The position numbers and the translations under genes are program-made. The notes under the pieces were generated by a model. It was given only the letters and a program-made list of their open reading frames with translations. It was not told the origin of the DNA and ran no database searches. Positions 1-5,157 of a stretch of DNA of 5,157 nucleotides are shown here, piece after piece (within the stretch, counting starts at the first letter, position 1; every line of letters starts with the position of its first letter). Where the stretch lies: the NCBI GenBank assembly GCA_900757705.1, contig CAAEOW010000084.1, forward strand, positions 1-5,157, in the 5' to 3' direction. Source of the stretch: an uncultured Collinsella sp. (GTDB lineage: Bacteria; Actinomycetota; Coriobacteriia; Coriobacteriales; Coriobacteriaceae).

Positions 1-2
1 AG

Positions 3-56
3 CTGGCCATCGAGGTCATGCTGTTCGATATCAGGAAGGCACTGAAATGCCGTTAG
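3..56 (+). CDS. C-terminal end of upstream gene, probably DNA polymerase III delta' subunit (partial)
   Basis: Frame 3 is open from the window edge and ends at TAG 54-56, giving the tail LAIEVMLFDIRKALKCR. This reads as a plausible amphipathic helix ending a protein. The last 10 bases overlap the start of ricT, which indicates translational coupling. In Firmicutes the gene directly before ricT (yaaT) is holB, the clamp-loader delta' subunit, and its product ends in a helical collar domain. The identification rests on that synteny, not on a motif, because only 17 residues are visible. The other two forward frames are less convincing: frame 1 stops at 43-45 after a cysteine- and serine-rich stretch, and frame 2 reads straight into ricT itself. 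Confidence 0.5.
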   Translation: MAIEVMLFDIRKALKCR

Positions 57-1747
57 TCGTACCCGTTAAGTTTACCTACGCCTCGCGCGACCTGTGGTTC
101 GATCCGCAGGATTTGGATATCCTCGAGGCCGATTATGCCATTTGCTCCACCGAGCGCGGAACCGAGATCGGCCTGGTCACGGCCGATCCCTTCGAGGTGC
201 CGCAAGACGAGATCGGTCAGCCGCTCAAGCCCGTGCTGCGCGTGGCGAGCGACATCGACCTGCAGCTTGCCGACGACCTGGCCATCCAGGGCGACGGGGC
301 CATGGTCGACTTCCGCCGCCTGGTCAAGGAGCTCGACCTCGAGATGAAGCCGGTCGGCGTCGAGTACCTGTTTGGCGGCGAGAAGGCCGTGTTCTACTTT
401 GCGGCCGAGGAGCGCGTCGATTTTCGTCAGCTCGTCAAGGACCTGTCCTCGACGCTGCACATTCGCGTCGATATGCGCCAGATCGGCGTGCGTGATGAGA
501 CCCGCCTGGTGGGCGGCTATGCCCAGTGCGGACAGGAGCTCTGCTGCACGCGCTTTGGCGGACAGTTTGAGCCCGTCTCGATTCGCATGGCAAAAGAGCA
601 GGACCTACCGCTCAACTCGTCCAAGATCAGCGGCGTTTGCGGCCGCCTGATGTGCTGCCTGCGCTATGAGTTCGAGGCCTACAAGGACTTTAAGAGCCGT
701 GCGCCCAAAAAGAAGACGCTCATCGATACGCCGCTCGGCAAGGCGCGTATCCAGGAATATGACACGCCGCGCGAGCAGCTGGTGTTGCGTCTGGAGAACG
801 GCAAAGTCTTTAAGGTCAACCTGGCCGATATGACCTGCTCGGAGGGCTGCAAAAAGAAGGCCGCCGAGCAGGGCTGCAACTGCCGTCCCGACTGCGTGAC
901 GCGTGACGTGCTCGAGCGCATCGAGTCGCCCGAGATGCGCCTGGCGCTCATGGAGCTCGATCGCGAAAACGGCGTCGACGTGGGCGATGGCCTGTCGAGT
1001 GCCGACCGTCTGGCCGGTACGTCGATGCCCAAGCGCCGTCGTCGCGATGCTGAATCCGATGCTCGCGCCGGTCAGGGCCAGGGCGAGGGCCGTGGCCGCG
1101 GAAAGGGCCGTGGTAAGGCCGAGGCACCCGAGGCCGAGGAGGCCGCCGGTGCCCGTCGTCGTCGCAAGCGCGCGGGCTCGGGCGATGCTATCGAGGCTGC
1201 AGCCGCGGGCAAGAACGCCTCTCGCGAGCGCGAGGTTCAGCAGCCCCAGCAGCAGAATCGCGGCGGTGGCATGAACCCCACACGTCGCCGCCGCCGTCAT
1301 CTGTCGAGCGAGGAGCGCGAGGACGCCTTCCGCGCCGCAGCTGCTCGCGAGGCCGGTGCCGCTTCCAAGGGTCCCTCGGCCTCCGATGCGTCTGCCGACA
1401 AGGGCGGCAAGTCACGTGGCGAGGAGGAGCGCGCGCCGCGTCCGCGCCGTCGCCATTCCTCGGGCGCGCAACAGAAGCCCTCAGTGCCCTCCGTGGCCGA
1501 TCAGGTCTCGGATGGCGAGGTCAAGGTCACGCGCCGTCGTCCCGGAGATGGTGGGGGAGCGGCTGCCAAGGCTTCGCGTGGCGCCGCTCGCGACGAGCGC
1601 GAGCCGCGCGAGGATCGCGGTGGCGAGGGCTCGGCCGACCAGGGTCAAAAGCGCCGTCGCCGGCGCCGTTCCCGCAAGCCGCGCCAGGATGGTGGCGAGG
1701 GCTCGACCCCGTCTTCGTCCGCACCGCAACCGCCCGCCGGCGAATAA
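47..1747 (+). CDS. ricT: RicT/YaaT-like PSP1-domain protein with long arginine-rich tail
   Basis: Seen: 566 residues, ATG at 47 with AGGAAGG at 33-39, seven bases upstream. The conserved core covers about residues 1-300. It opens with VPVKFTYASRDLWFD, and the PSP1 region lies at about 60-150. Two cysteine motifs follow, C161/C166/C167 and C198/C203/C204, with an SGVCGRLMCCLRYE signature. Family knowledge: B. subtilis RicT (about 275 residues) works with RicA and RicF in a complex that binds Fe-S clusters and helps RNase Y mature mRNAs; cysteines of this region are implicated in cluster binding. Odd: a second cluster C264, C268, C277, C279, C283, then a low-complexity tail (about 320-566) rich in Arg, Gly, Ala and Glu, with arginine blocks near 330, 370, 413, 467, 496 and 536. 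The tail doubles the usual length and is probably disordered and RNA-binding (inference). The protein should be cytoplasmic; no signal peptide or membrane segment is seen. The core call is firm; the tail's role is unknown. Confidence 0.92.
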   Translation: MPLVVPVKFTYASRDLWFDPQDLDILEADYAICSTERGTEIGLVTADPFEVPQDEIGQPLKPVLRVASDIDLQLADDLAIQGDGAMVDFRRLVKELDLEMKPVGVEYLFGGEKAVFYFAAEERVDFRQLVKDLSSTLHIRVDMRQIGVRDETRLVGGYAQCGQELCCTRFGGQFEPVSIRMAKEQDLPLNSSKISGVCGRLMCCLRYEFEAYKDFKSRAPKKKTLIDTPLGKARIQEYDTPREQLVLRLENGKVFKVNLADMTCSEGCKKKAAEQGCNCRPDCVTRDVLERIESPEMRLALMELDRENGVDVGDGLSSADRLAGTSMPKRRRRDAESDARAGQGQGEGRGRGKGRGKAEAPEAEEAAGARRRRKRAGSGDAIEAAAAGKNASREREVQQPQQQNRGGGMNPTRRRRRHLSSEEREDAFRAAAAREAGAASKGPSASDASADKGGKSRGEEERAPRPRRRHSSGAQQKPSVPSVADQVSDGEVKVTRRRPGDGGGAAAKASRGAARDEREPREDRGGEGSADQGQKRRRRRRSRKPRQDGGEGSTPSSSAPQPPAGE

Positions 1748-1769
1748 CGCCCGCGAGCGGATTTAGCCC

Positions 1770-1798
1770 GCCTTGCCCCGAGCGCATCGGGGTATCAT
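1770..1798 (+). promoter_or_regulatory. Possible comF promoter, TATCAT -10
   Basis: TATCAT at 1793-1798, preceded by GG, resembles a -10 hexamer. It lies about 50 bases before the comF start, a sensible place after the ricT stop at 1747. No good -35 is seen: the base range at 17-bp spacing is GCCTTG (1770-1775), which matches the consensus poorly. Transcription would start near 1805, just ahead of the 1811-1846 hairpin. Confidence 0.35.
1776..1792 (+). terminator. Small GC hairpin after ricT, weak terminator candidate
   Basis: CCCCGA at 1776-1781 pairs perfectly with TCGGGG at 1787-1792 around a five-base loop, 28 bases after the ricT stop. It is not followed by a T-run; the next bases are TATCATAG. 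An intrinsic terminator is therefore only one reading. The hairpin could equally be incidental, or part of the promoter region for comF. Confidence 0.3.
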
Positions 1799-1810
1799 AG
1801 CGCCGAATCA

Positions 1811-1846
1811 ACAACCCTCCCTGCGACCGAATGTAGGGAGGGTTGT
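1811..1846 (+). promoter_or_regulatory. Hairpin covering the comF ribosome binding site
   Basis: ACAACCCTCCCT at 1811-1822 is the perfect reverse complement of AGGGAGGGTTGT at 1835-1846. This gives a 12-bp stem with a 12-base loop, whose base can extend by one GC and two GU pairs. The right arm contains AGGGAGGG (1835-1842), the strong Shine-Dalgarno sequence seven bases before the comF TTG start. The left arm, CCTCCC, therefore acts as an anti-Shine-Dalgarno. When folded the ribosome site would be closed. No T-run follows on the + strand, so a pure terminator is less likely, though readthrough control of ricT transcripts is possible. Confidence 0.55.
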
Positions 1847-1849
1847 GTC

Positions 1850-2656
1850 TTGAAGAGCCATCTGAGCATATCGAGCCGTCTGCAGGGTGCCGGTGCCCTA
1901 CCGTTTGCGGACGAATTGCTACCGTTTGCCGAGCGGGTGGCACGCGAGGCGCTCGAGGCATTGTCGCCAACACGATGTGCCGGCTGCGAGCGCGCCGGTG
2001 CGCTTATTTGCCAAGACTGCCTGGCCGCGCTCACGCTCATCGACCCACGTCATAGCTGCACCCGATGCGGCGCCCCGTTTGGGGATTTGCTGTGCACTGA
2101 GTGTTCGGTCGAGGGCACGTCCTCGGCAATGGCGGAGGCGCTCGACCGCTGCCTGGCGTGCGCCGTCTATGCGCATCCGCTGCCGCGCATCATTAAAGCG
2201 TACAAGGATGCGGGCGAGCGACGTCTGGCTCCGTATCTGGCGGAGCTGCTCTACGACACCGCCCTGCATGCCCAGATCGTAGCGCCCGAACGCTTAGGAG
2301 GTGTGCTGTCCAGTGCGGATGCGGTGGTGTTTGTGCCTGCGACGGCGGCAGCATTTCGGCGGCGTGGCTTTGATCATATGGAGGCCATTGCGCGCCCATT
2401 TTGCGAGCTGTCGGGTGTTCCCCTGCTCGATGCTCTCGTCAAGTACGGGCATGGCGACCAGCGCGAACTCGGTCGTGAGGAGCGCCGCGAGCGTGCCCAA
2501 GGCATGTACGAGACGGTTGAGGACGTGCACGGCCGCCGCCTGCTGCTTATCGATGACGTTATCACCACGGGTGCGACGATGGCCGCGGCTTCGGCGGAAC
2601 TCAAGCGCGCCGGCGCTGCGGCAGTCGATGGCCTCGCTATCGCACGCGTTTGGTAG
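1850..2656 (+). CDS. comF: ComF family phosphoribosyltransferase-like protein
   Basis: Seen: 268 residues from TTG 1850, chosen because AGGGAGGG lies seven bases upstream and no in-frame ATG occurs before residue 94; GTG at 1937 is a weaker alternative. The N-terminus has four CxxC/CxnC pairs (C43/C46, C54/C57, C70/C73, C82/C85), a zinc-ribbon-like double-zinc region typical of ComF. After it come RRGFDH (171-176), the QRELGREERRERAQGMYE segment near 204-221, and the PRPP-binding loop LLLIDDVITTGAT (231-243) with its adjacent acidic pair. Family knowledge: ComF is a cytoplasmic protein needed for DNA uptake by transformation in several bacteria, and it is also common in species not known to be competent; its biochemical reaction is not settled. 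No other competence gene is visible here. It is followed after 10 bases by a nuclease-like gene, so the two are probably co-transcribed. The nested hairpin at 1811-1846 may limit its translation. Confidence 0.9.
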   Translation: MKSHLSISSRLQGAGALPFADELLPFAERVAREALEALSPTRCAGCERAGALICQDCLAALTLIDPRHSCTRCGAPFGDLLCTECSVEGTSSAMAEALDRCLACAVYAHPLPRIIKAYKDAGERRLAPYLAELLYDTALHAQIVAPERLGGVLSSADAVVFVPATAAAFRRRGFDHMEAIARPFCELSGVPLLDALVKYGHGDQRELGREERRERAQGMYETVEDVHGRRLLLIDDVITTGATMAAASAELKRAGAAAVDGLAIARVW

Positions 2657-2666
2657 GGGTGGTTTT

Positions 2667-3776
2667 GTGGCAGTGAAGATTGAGCGGCGCAGCGAGTCGA
2701 CAGACGATCAGCTAGCGGCTTCCGTAATCCTAACAGGCGCCTCGGCGCTACGCATGATGCGCGCCGAGCGCCGACAAATGGGTTACATCAGCTGGAGGGA
2801 CCTCGATCCCGATGAAGAGCGCCGTGTGCTGTGCACGTCGTCGCCCTCGACCGAGGACATCTATCTTCCCGACTTGGTGCGGATTGGGGCCGCAAGCGGC
2901 GAGGTGCAAGAAGATCTTTGCTTGCTGGTGGGATCTGCGGCGCAGCGCCGCCGCATGCCTGGCGTGGGCTGGTCCGTATGCTCCGGGTTGCCCGCCGGCT
3001 CGATTCTAGAGGTGGAACCGGGGGTGTACAGTCTATCTCCCGAGGCCCTTTGTGTTGCCATCGCGCGCGAGATCGGCTGCATCCAGGCGTTTGCCCTGGC
3101 CCAGGAACTGTGCTCTAAGATTTCACTGAGCGACCGCGGGAAGTATCTGCCTCCCTACACCTCGCCTGTTACGAATAAACTTGCAAAGGACAAGGACCAG
3201 CCAGCAGACGTGGGCTACTTTGAAGTCGAGCCGGTGCTGATGCCCGATCGTCTGGCAGATTACCTTGCGGCATGCAAGGGGAATGTGGCCAAACAGCTGC
3301 TGCGTCTGTGTCCCTATCTTTCGGAAAACCTGCTCTCGCCCATGGAGTGCATCATGCTCGCCCTGTTTTCGCTTCCGTTTTCCTATGGCGGGTTTGCCTG
3401 CGGACCTTTTAAGACCGACTACAAGGTCGAGTTCGATGACCGTGCGCAGGCAATCTCGGGGATGCCTCATGCAGTTTGCGATGCGTATCAAGAGGCAGCC
3501 CGGTTTGACCTGGAATACAACGGTGAGCTGGGCCATTCCTCCCGGAGGGGACGTATCCATGATGAAAAACGCAACACGGGCTTGATTACTGTGGGAATCG
3601 AGGTCGCAACGGTCAACAACGAAATGCTCTGCGACATGGAAGCGATGGAAGCGCTCGCATGGCGCATCCACCAGCGTATGCGAAAGCGGTACCGGAATCG
3701 TGTCGATGCCCGCAGGAAGAAGCAAGAGGCGTTGCTTAACACGCTGCGGGCGTGTTTTGGGCTTAAGCCGGTCTAA
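2667..3776 (+). CDS. AbiEi/DUF559-like protein with probable PD-(D/E)XK nuclease-type C-terminus
   Basis: Seen: 369 residues from GTG 2667, with AGGGG at 2655-2659 placed seven bases upstream and overlapping the comF stop; GTG 2673 is an alternative. The frame is open further upstream, but that part overlaps comF and is not coding. The middle has VGWSVCSGLPAGSILEVEPG then VYSLSPEALCVAIAREIG (about 100-137), resembling the AbiEi-like half of proteins common in Coriobacteriia. The C-terminal segment (280-320) reads FDLEYNGELGH, then a DEKRNTGLI stretch and IEV. Its acidic and His/Arg residues D281, E283, H290, D299 and R302 match the Vsr/DUF559-type pattern (EY-[DN]G-H-x8-D-xx-R). The very basic tail (339-352) may bind nucleic acid. 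Inference: a DNA-acting, perhaps defence-linked protein. No signal peptide or obvious membrane segment is seen. No partner toxin gene follows. Family membership is likely; activity is untested. Confidence 0.75.
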   Translation: MAVKIERRSESTDDQLAASVILTGASALRMMRAERRQMGYISWRDLDPDEERRVLCTSSPSTEDIYLPDLVRIGAASGEVQEDLCLLVGSAAQRRRMPGVGWSVCSGLPAGSILEVEPGVYSLSPEALCVAIAREIGCIQAFALAQELCSKISLSDRGKYLPPYTSPVTNKLAKDKDQPADVGYFEVEPVLMPDRLADYLAACKGNVAKQLLRLCPYLSENLLSPMECIMLALFSLPFSYGGFACGPFKTDYKVEFDDRAQAISGMPHAVCDAYQEAARFDLEYNGELGHSSRRGRIHDEKRNTGLITVGIEVATVNNEMLCDMEAMEALAWRIHQRMRKRYRNRVDARRKKQEALLNTLRACFGLKPV

Positions 3777-3820
3777 TTCACGTCGAAAATAGGGGGTTAA
3801 TCATATGCCCTGGCCAAAAT

Positions 3821-3898
3821 ATGGCAAATATGAGTACTGTCACTAAATCAGTAACAGCAAAATCAAGGAATTTAGGACTCGGAGGCGTCATAAAGTAA
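3821..3898 (+). other. Short open frame in left repeat arm (MANMSTVT-type), doubtful gene
   Basis: ATG 3821 to TAA 3896-3898 encodes 25 residues starting MANMSTVTKSVT. The right arm gives the same opening on the other strand (see 3925-4017). No Shine-Dalgarno is seen in the expected window, as the preceding bases are GGCCAAAAT. It is more likely a relic of a gene start or a chance product of the repeat than a functioning gene. The differing third bases and two changed codons between arms do not show selection either way. Confidence 0.2.
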
Positions 3899-3924
3899 GA
3901 AGATAATAAACAAATGTAGAATAA

Positions 3925-4017
3925 CTAAGCATCAGGTTGGCGACACTGAGCGCATAATCTGTCCGAGAGGCCAAAATTGCCTGTTACTAAATTGGTGACA
4001 GTACTCATATTTGCCAT
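3925..4017 (-). other. Short open frame in right repeat arm (MANMSTVT-type), doubtful gene
   Basis: On the minus strand ATG 4017-4015 to TAG 3927-3925 encodes 30 residues starting MANMSTVTNLVT. The first eight residues equal those of the left arm. The segment NLVTGNFGL loosely recalls the N-terminus of AbiEi-type antitoxins, but too little remains for a firm identification. No ribosome binding site is seen. It is listed as a possible fragment, not a functioning gene. Confidence 0.2.
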
Positions 4018-4029
4018 TTTTTGGCCACA

Positions 4030-4077
4030 GCACCCTAGGAAGGGTGCCCCGGAGCTCCCCATAGGGGGAGCTCCGGG
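4030..4077. terminator. Paired GC-rich hairpins, probable bidirectional terminator
   Basis: Two perfect hairpins stand back to back. The first is GCACCCT (4030-4036) with AGGGTGC (4041-4047) and a four-base loop. The second is a 13-bp stem, CCCGGAGCTCCCC (4048-4060) with GGGGAGCTCCGGG (4065-4077) and loop ATAG. Neither is followed by a T-run on either strand: CTTCAC follows on the + strand. This is the only strong terminator-like structure between the nuclease-like gene and the lipoprotein gene. The 217-base element lies between it and the nuclease gene's stop. Confidence 0.5.
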
Positions 4078-4149
4078 CTTCACAGGGGCACGAATAGCCC
4101 ACTCCGACCTGCGAAATCTGTACTCGCGATGCGAATGACGCCCCTAACC

Positions 4150-4178
4150 TTAAACTATAGCTTGAACTTAGCTATAAT
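4150..4178 (+). promoter_or_regulatory. Sigma-70-type promoter with overlapping dyad, upstream of the lipoprotein gene
   Basis: A perfect TATAAT lies at 4173-4178. TTAAAC at 4150-4155 sits 17 bases upstream as a weak -35. Within the spacer, TATAGCT (4156-4162) mirrors AGCTATA (4170-4176) across seven bases, and this dyad covers the first four bases of the -10. A repressor bound to the dyad would block RNA polymerase (inference). Transcription would start near 4185, leaving a leader of about 325 bases. Confidence 0.6.
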
Positions 4179-4184
4179 GCGCTA

Positions 4185-4509
4185 CGTTCCTACCAGGCTG
4201 TGGTTGCGGACGGACGAAATGCCCGTCCTAGTCCAAGACAGACGCGGTCAAAGGGATCCACGTAAGCGACCGCGTGCGCGCGGCGCGATCATGGCGCGTC
4301 CTAGATGTAAGCCGCACCGTCCGTTCTACTTTCTTTGGGGCAATACCGCCTCGCGGGCGAGCGGGCCAGTCGTGAAGGTGGCTGCGGCCTCCCGAGCAAA
4401 CACCCCGGTGCGCAAGTGTGGGGTCAAATACCAGGTCAGCTGGTGGGAACAATCTGATATTCCGTGCAACGCACGGATCGTATACGACACAGAAGGCAGG
4501 GTAGTGGAC
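4185..4509 (+). promoter_or_regulatory. Structured leader of lipoprotein gene, function unknown (or N-terminal coding extension)
   Basis: This stretch carries several strong hairpins: GGACGG 4208-4213 with CCGTCC 4223-4228; ACGCGGTC 4242-4249 with GACCGCGT 4268-4275; ACCAG 4430-4434 with CTGGT 4440-4444; and TCCGTGC 4461-4467 with GCACGGA 4471-4477, loop AAC. TCGTATACGA at 4478-4487 is a 10-bp palindrome. No consensus of a riboswitch or T-box that I know was found. The frame of the lipoprotein is also open throughout, with in-frame ATGs at 4219 and 4291. Its codons include rare arginine and leucine codons (AGA, AGG, CGG, CTA) and no ribosome site is evident. A structured leader and a coding extension are both possible. 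Confidence 0.35.
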
Positions 4510-5157
4510 ATGGTGAGGGGCAGCTTGATGCACGCGGCTCGGTTAGGTGCTGGGACCGCAGCGGTCATCGCCGTTTTGGGCCTGAGCGGATGCGCGTTCA
4601 ACCCGCTGTCTACGTTCACGACTCCCACGATCGACCAGATCGAGTACGAGACCGTCACGCCCACGGTGTCGGATGATGCCCTGGTCACTCCCGGTACCCT
4701 GACGGTTGCCCTCGATACCTCCGATGCGCCGCAGGCCATGCAGGGCGCTGACGGCGAGCTCACGGGGTATGCAGTCGACGCTGCCCGCGCCCTCGCAAGC
4801 CGCATGGGCCTTAAGGTCACCTTTGTCGATGCGTCCTCGGCTGGTTCCGCGCTCGGCGACAATAAGGCTGATATCTTTATCGGCGAGATCAACTCCACGG
4901 ACGGGGACGTTAGCTCGCTCGGCACCTGCCTGTACGATGCCGCTTCCGTGTTCGGTAAAACCAGCGATGGTGGGTCGCTAAGCGTTTCCACCGATACTCT
5001 TAACACGTCTACTCTAGGTGTCCAGATATCCTCGGCCTCGCAGGAGGCGCTTGCTAAACAGAGCATCACCGCCAACCAAAAGACCTACTCCAACATCAAC
5101 GAGTGCTTTGAGGCGCTCGAGTCCGGCGAGGTCGACTATGTGATCTGCGACTCCACG
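4510..5157 (+). CDS. ABC transporter substrate-binding lipoprotein, amino-acid type (partial, runs off window)
   Basis: Seen: 216 codons from ATG 4510 without a stop. The N-terminus has a short basic region, a hydrophobic stretch (17-26) and the lipobox LSGC, with Cys28 at 4591-4593, so it is a lipid-anchored extracytoplasmic protein. After a Thr-rich linker, GTLTVALDTSDAP starts the binding domain near residue 63. GYAVDAARALASRMGLKVTF (87-106) matches the characteristic substrate-binding motif of bacterial solute-binding family 3, which mostly binds polar amino acids. LGVQISSASQEALAKQ (169-184) and the GEVDYVICDS motif (206-215) are also typical. ATG 4528 is a competing start with GAGGGG seven bases upstream; the 4510 start has only AGGG at 4498-4501 but retains two N-terminal arginines. 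The C-terminal domain and any permease or ATPase genes lie beyond the window. Substrate cannot be assigned. Confidence 0.85.
   Translation, partial: MVRGSLMHAARLGAGTAAVIAVLGLSGCAFNPLSTFTTPTIDQIEYETVTPTVSDDALVTPGTLTVALDTSDAPQAMQGADGELTGYAVDAARALASRMGLKVTFVDASSAGSALGDNKADIFIGEINSTDGDVSSLGTCLYDAASVFGKTSDGGSLSVSTDTLNTSTLGVQISSASQEALAKQSITANQKTYSNINECFEALESGEVDYVICDST

Larger units (their letters stand above)
3811..4027. repeat. 217-base element with 47-bp imperfect terminal inverted repeats
   Basis: The left arm, 3811-3857, matches the reverse complement of the right arm, 3981-4027, at 43 of 47 positions. Both begin or end with the palindrome TGGCCA. The pairing stops cleanly outside the arms (3810 against 4028). 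The 123-base centre, 3858-3980, is AT-rich and has no usable reading frame. Each arm contains CTGT, three to four bases, then an ACAG mirror (3837-3857 and 3981-4001), so each arm is itself an imperfect hairpin. Such a size and structure would suit a MITE-like mobile element or a decayed pair of related sequences. Target duplications are not clear: TGGCCA is at both ends, but is part of the arms. Confidence 0.7.

Noticed and set aside
605..1300. Minus-strand 231-residue open frame across ricT
   Set aside because: It lies antisense to the well-supported ricT coding region. It is rich in Ala, Leu and Thr from the reverse of the GC-rich arginine tail, with no motif or ribosome site.
2301..2666. 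Extension of the nuclease-like gene upstream to 2301
   Set aside because: It overlaps comF in another frame; the translation is low in sense, and the GTG at 2667 has a proper Shine-Dalgarno right after the comF stop.
3805..3846. Thirteen-codon frame MPWPKYGKYEYCH with AGGGGG eight bases upstream
   Set aside because: It is too short and lies mostly within the repeat arm. Interesting spacing, but no evidence that it is translated.
4425..4450. Possible SRP RNA, from the ACCAGGTCAG match
   Set aside because: The conserved GGAAGGAAGCAGC part that should follow is missing and the surrounding fold does not fit.
4185..4509. T-box, tmRNA, RNase P RNA or tRNA
   Set aside because: None of their consensus pieces were found: no AGGGTGGnACCGCG, no tmRNA ends, no RNase P GAGGAAAGTC, no T-loop with flanking stems.
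4326..5075. Minus-strand 249-residue open frame across the lipoprotein gene
   Set aside because: It is antisense to a clear signal peptide, lipobox and solute-binding domain, and has no recognisable domain of its own.
1..5157. CRISPR array or tandem direct repeats
   Set aside because: No regularly spaced direct repeats are visible. The only large repeat is the inverted one at 3811-4027.

Overview
The window comes from a GC-rich genome. Codon choice, the RicT and ComF sequences, and the style of the AbiEi-like protein suggest a gut Coriobacteriia such as Collinsella or a relative. That assignment is inference from general familiarity; no marker gene is present to prove it.

Layout, all genes on the + strand: (1) Bases 1-56 hold a C-terminal scrap of an upstream gene, probably holB (DNA polymerase III delta' subunit), because it overlaps ricT as in the Firmicutes holB-ricT arrangement. 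(2) Bases 47-1747 encode a RicT/YaaT-type PSP1 protein about twice the usual length. Its conserved core is followed by an extra cysteine cluster and a roughly 240-residue disordered tail with spaced arginine blocks. (3) A short intergenic region carries a possible promoter and a 12-bp hairpin that would bury the comF ribosome binding site. (4) Bases 1850-2656 encode ComF, with an eight-cysteine zinc-binding N-terminus and a phosphoribosyltransferase domain. (5) Ten bases later, a GTG-started gene (2667-3776) encodes an unnamed 369-residue protein. It has a probable PD-(D/E)XK nuclease-like C-terminus and resembles solo AbiEi/DUF559-type proteins.

Bases 3777-4509 hold no confident gene. They contain a 217-base element bounded by a 47-bp imperfect inverted repeat, two GC-rich back-to-back hairpins, a good TATAAT promoter overlapped by a 7-bp dyad, and a leader of about 330 bases. 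The leader is rich in hairpins, but also stays open in the frame of the next gene. (6) Bases 4510-5157 begin a lipoprotein of the amino-acid ABC transporter substrate-binding type, which runs off the window.

The first block (holB/ricT) concerns replication and RNA processing, and comF plus the nuclease-like gene look like one co-transcribed unit. The lipoprotein starts a separate transport unit with its own promoter. The most unusual items are the inverted-repeat element whose two arms each open the same short reading frame, the arginine-block tail of RicT, the hairpin over the comF ribosome binding site, and the unexplained leader of the lipoprotein gene.
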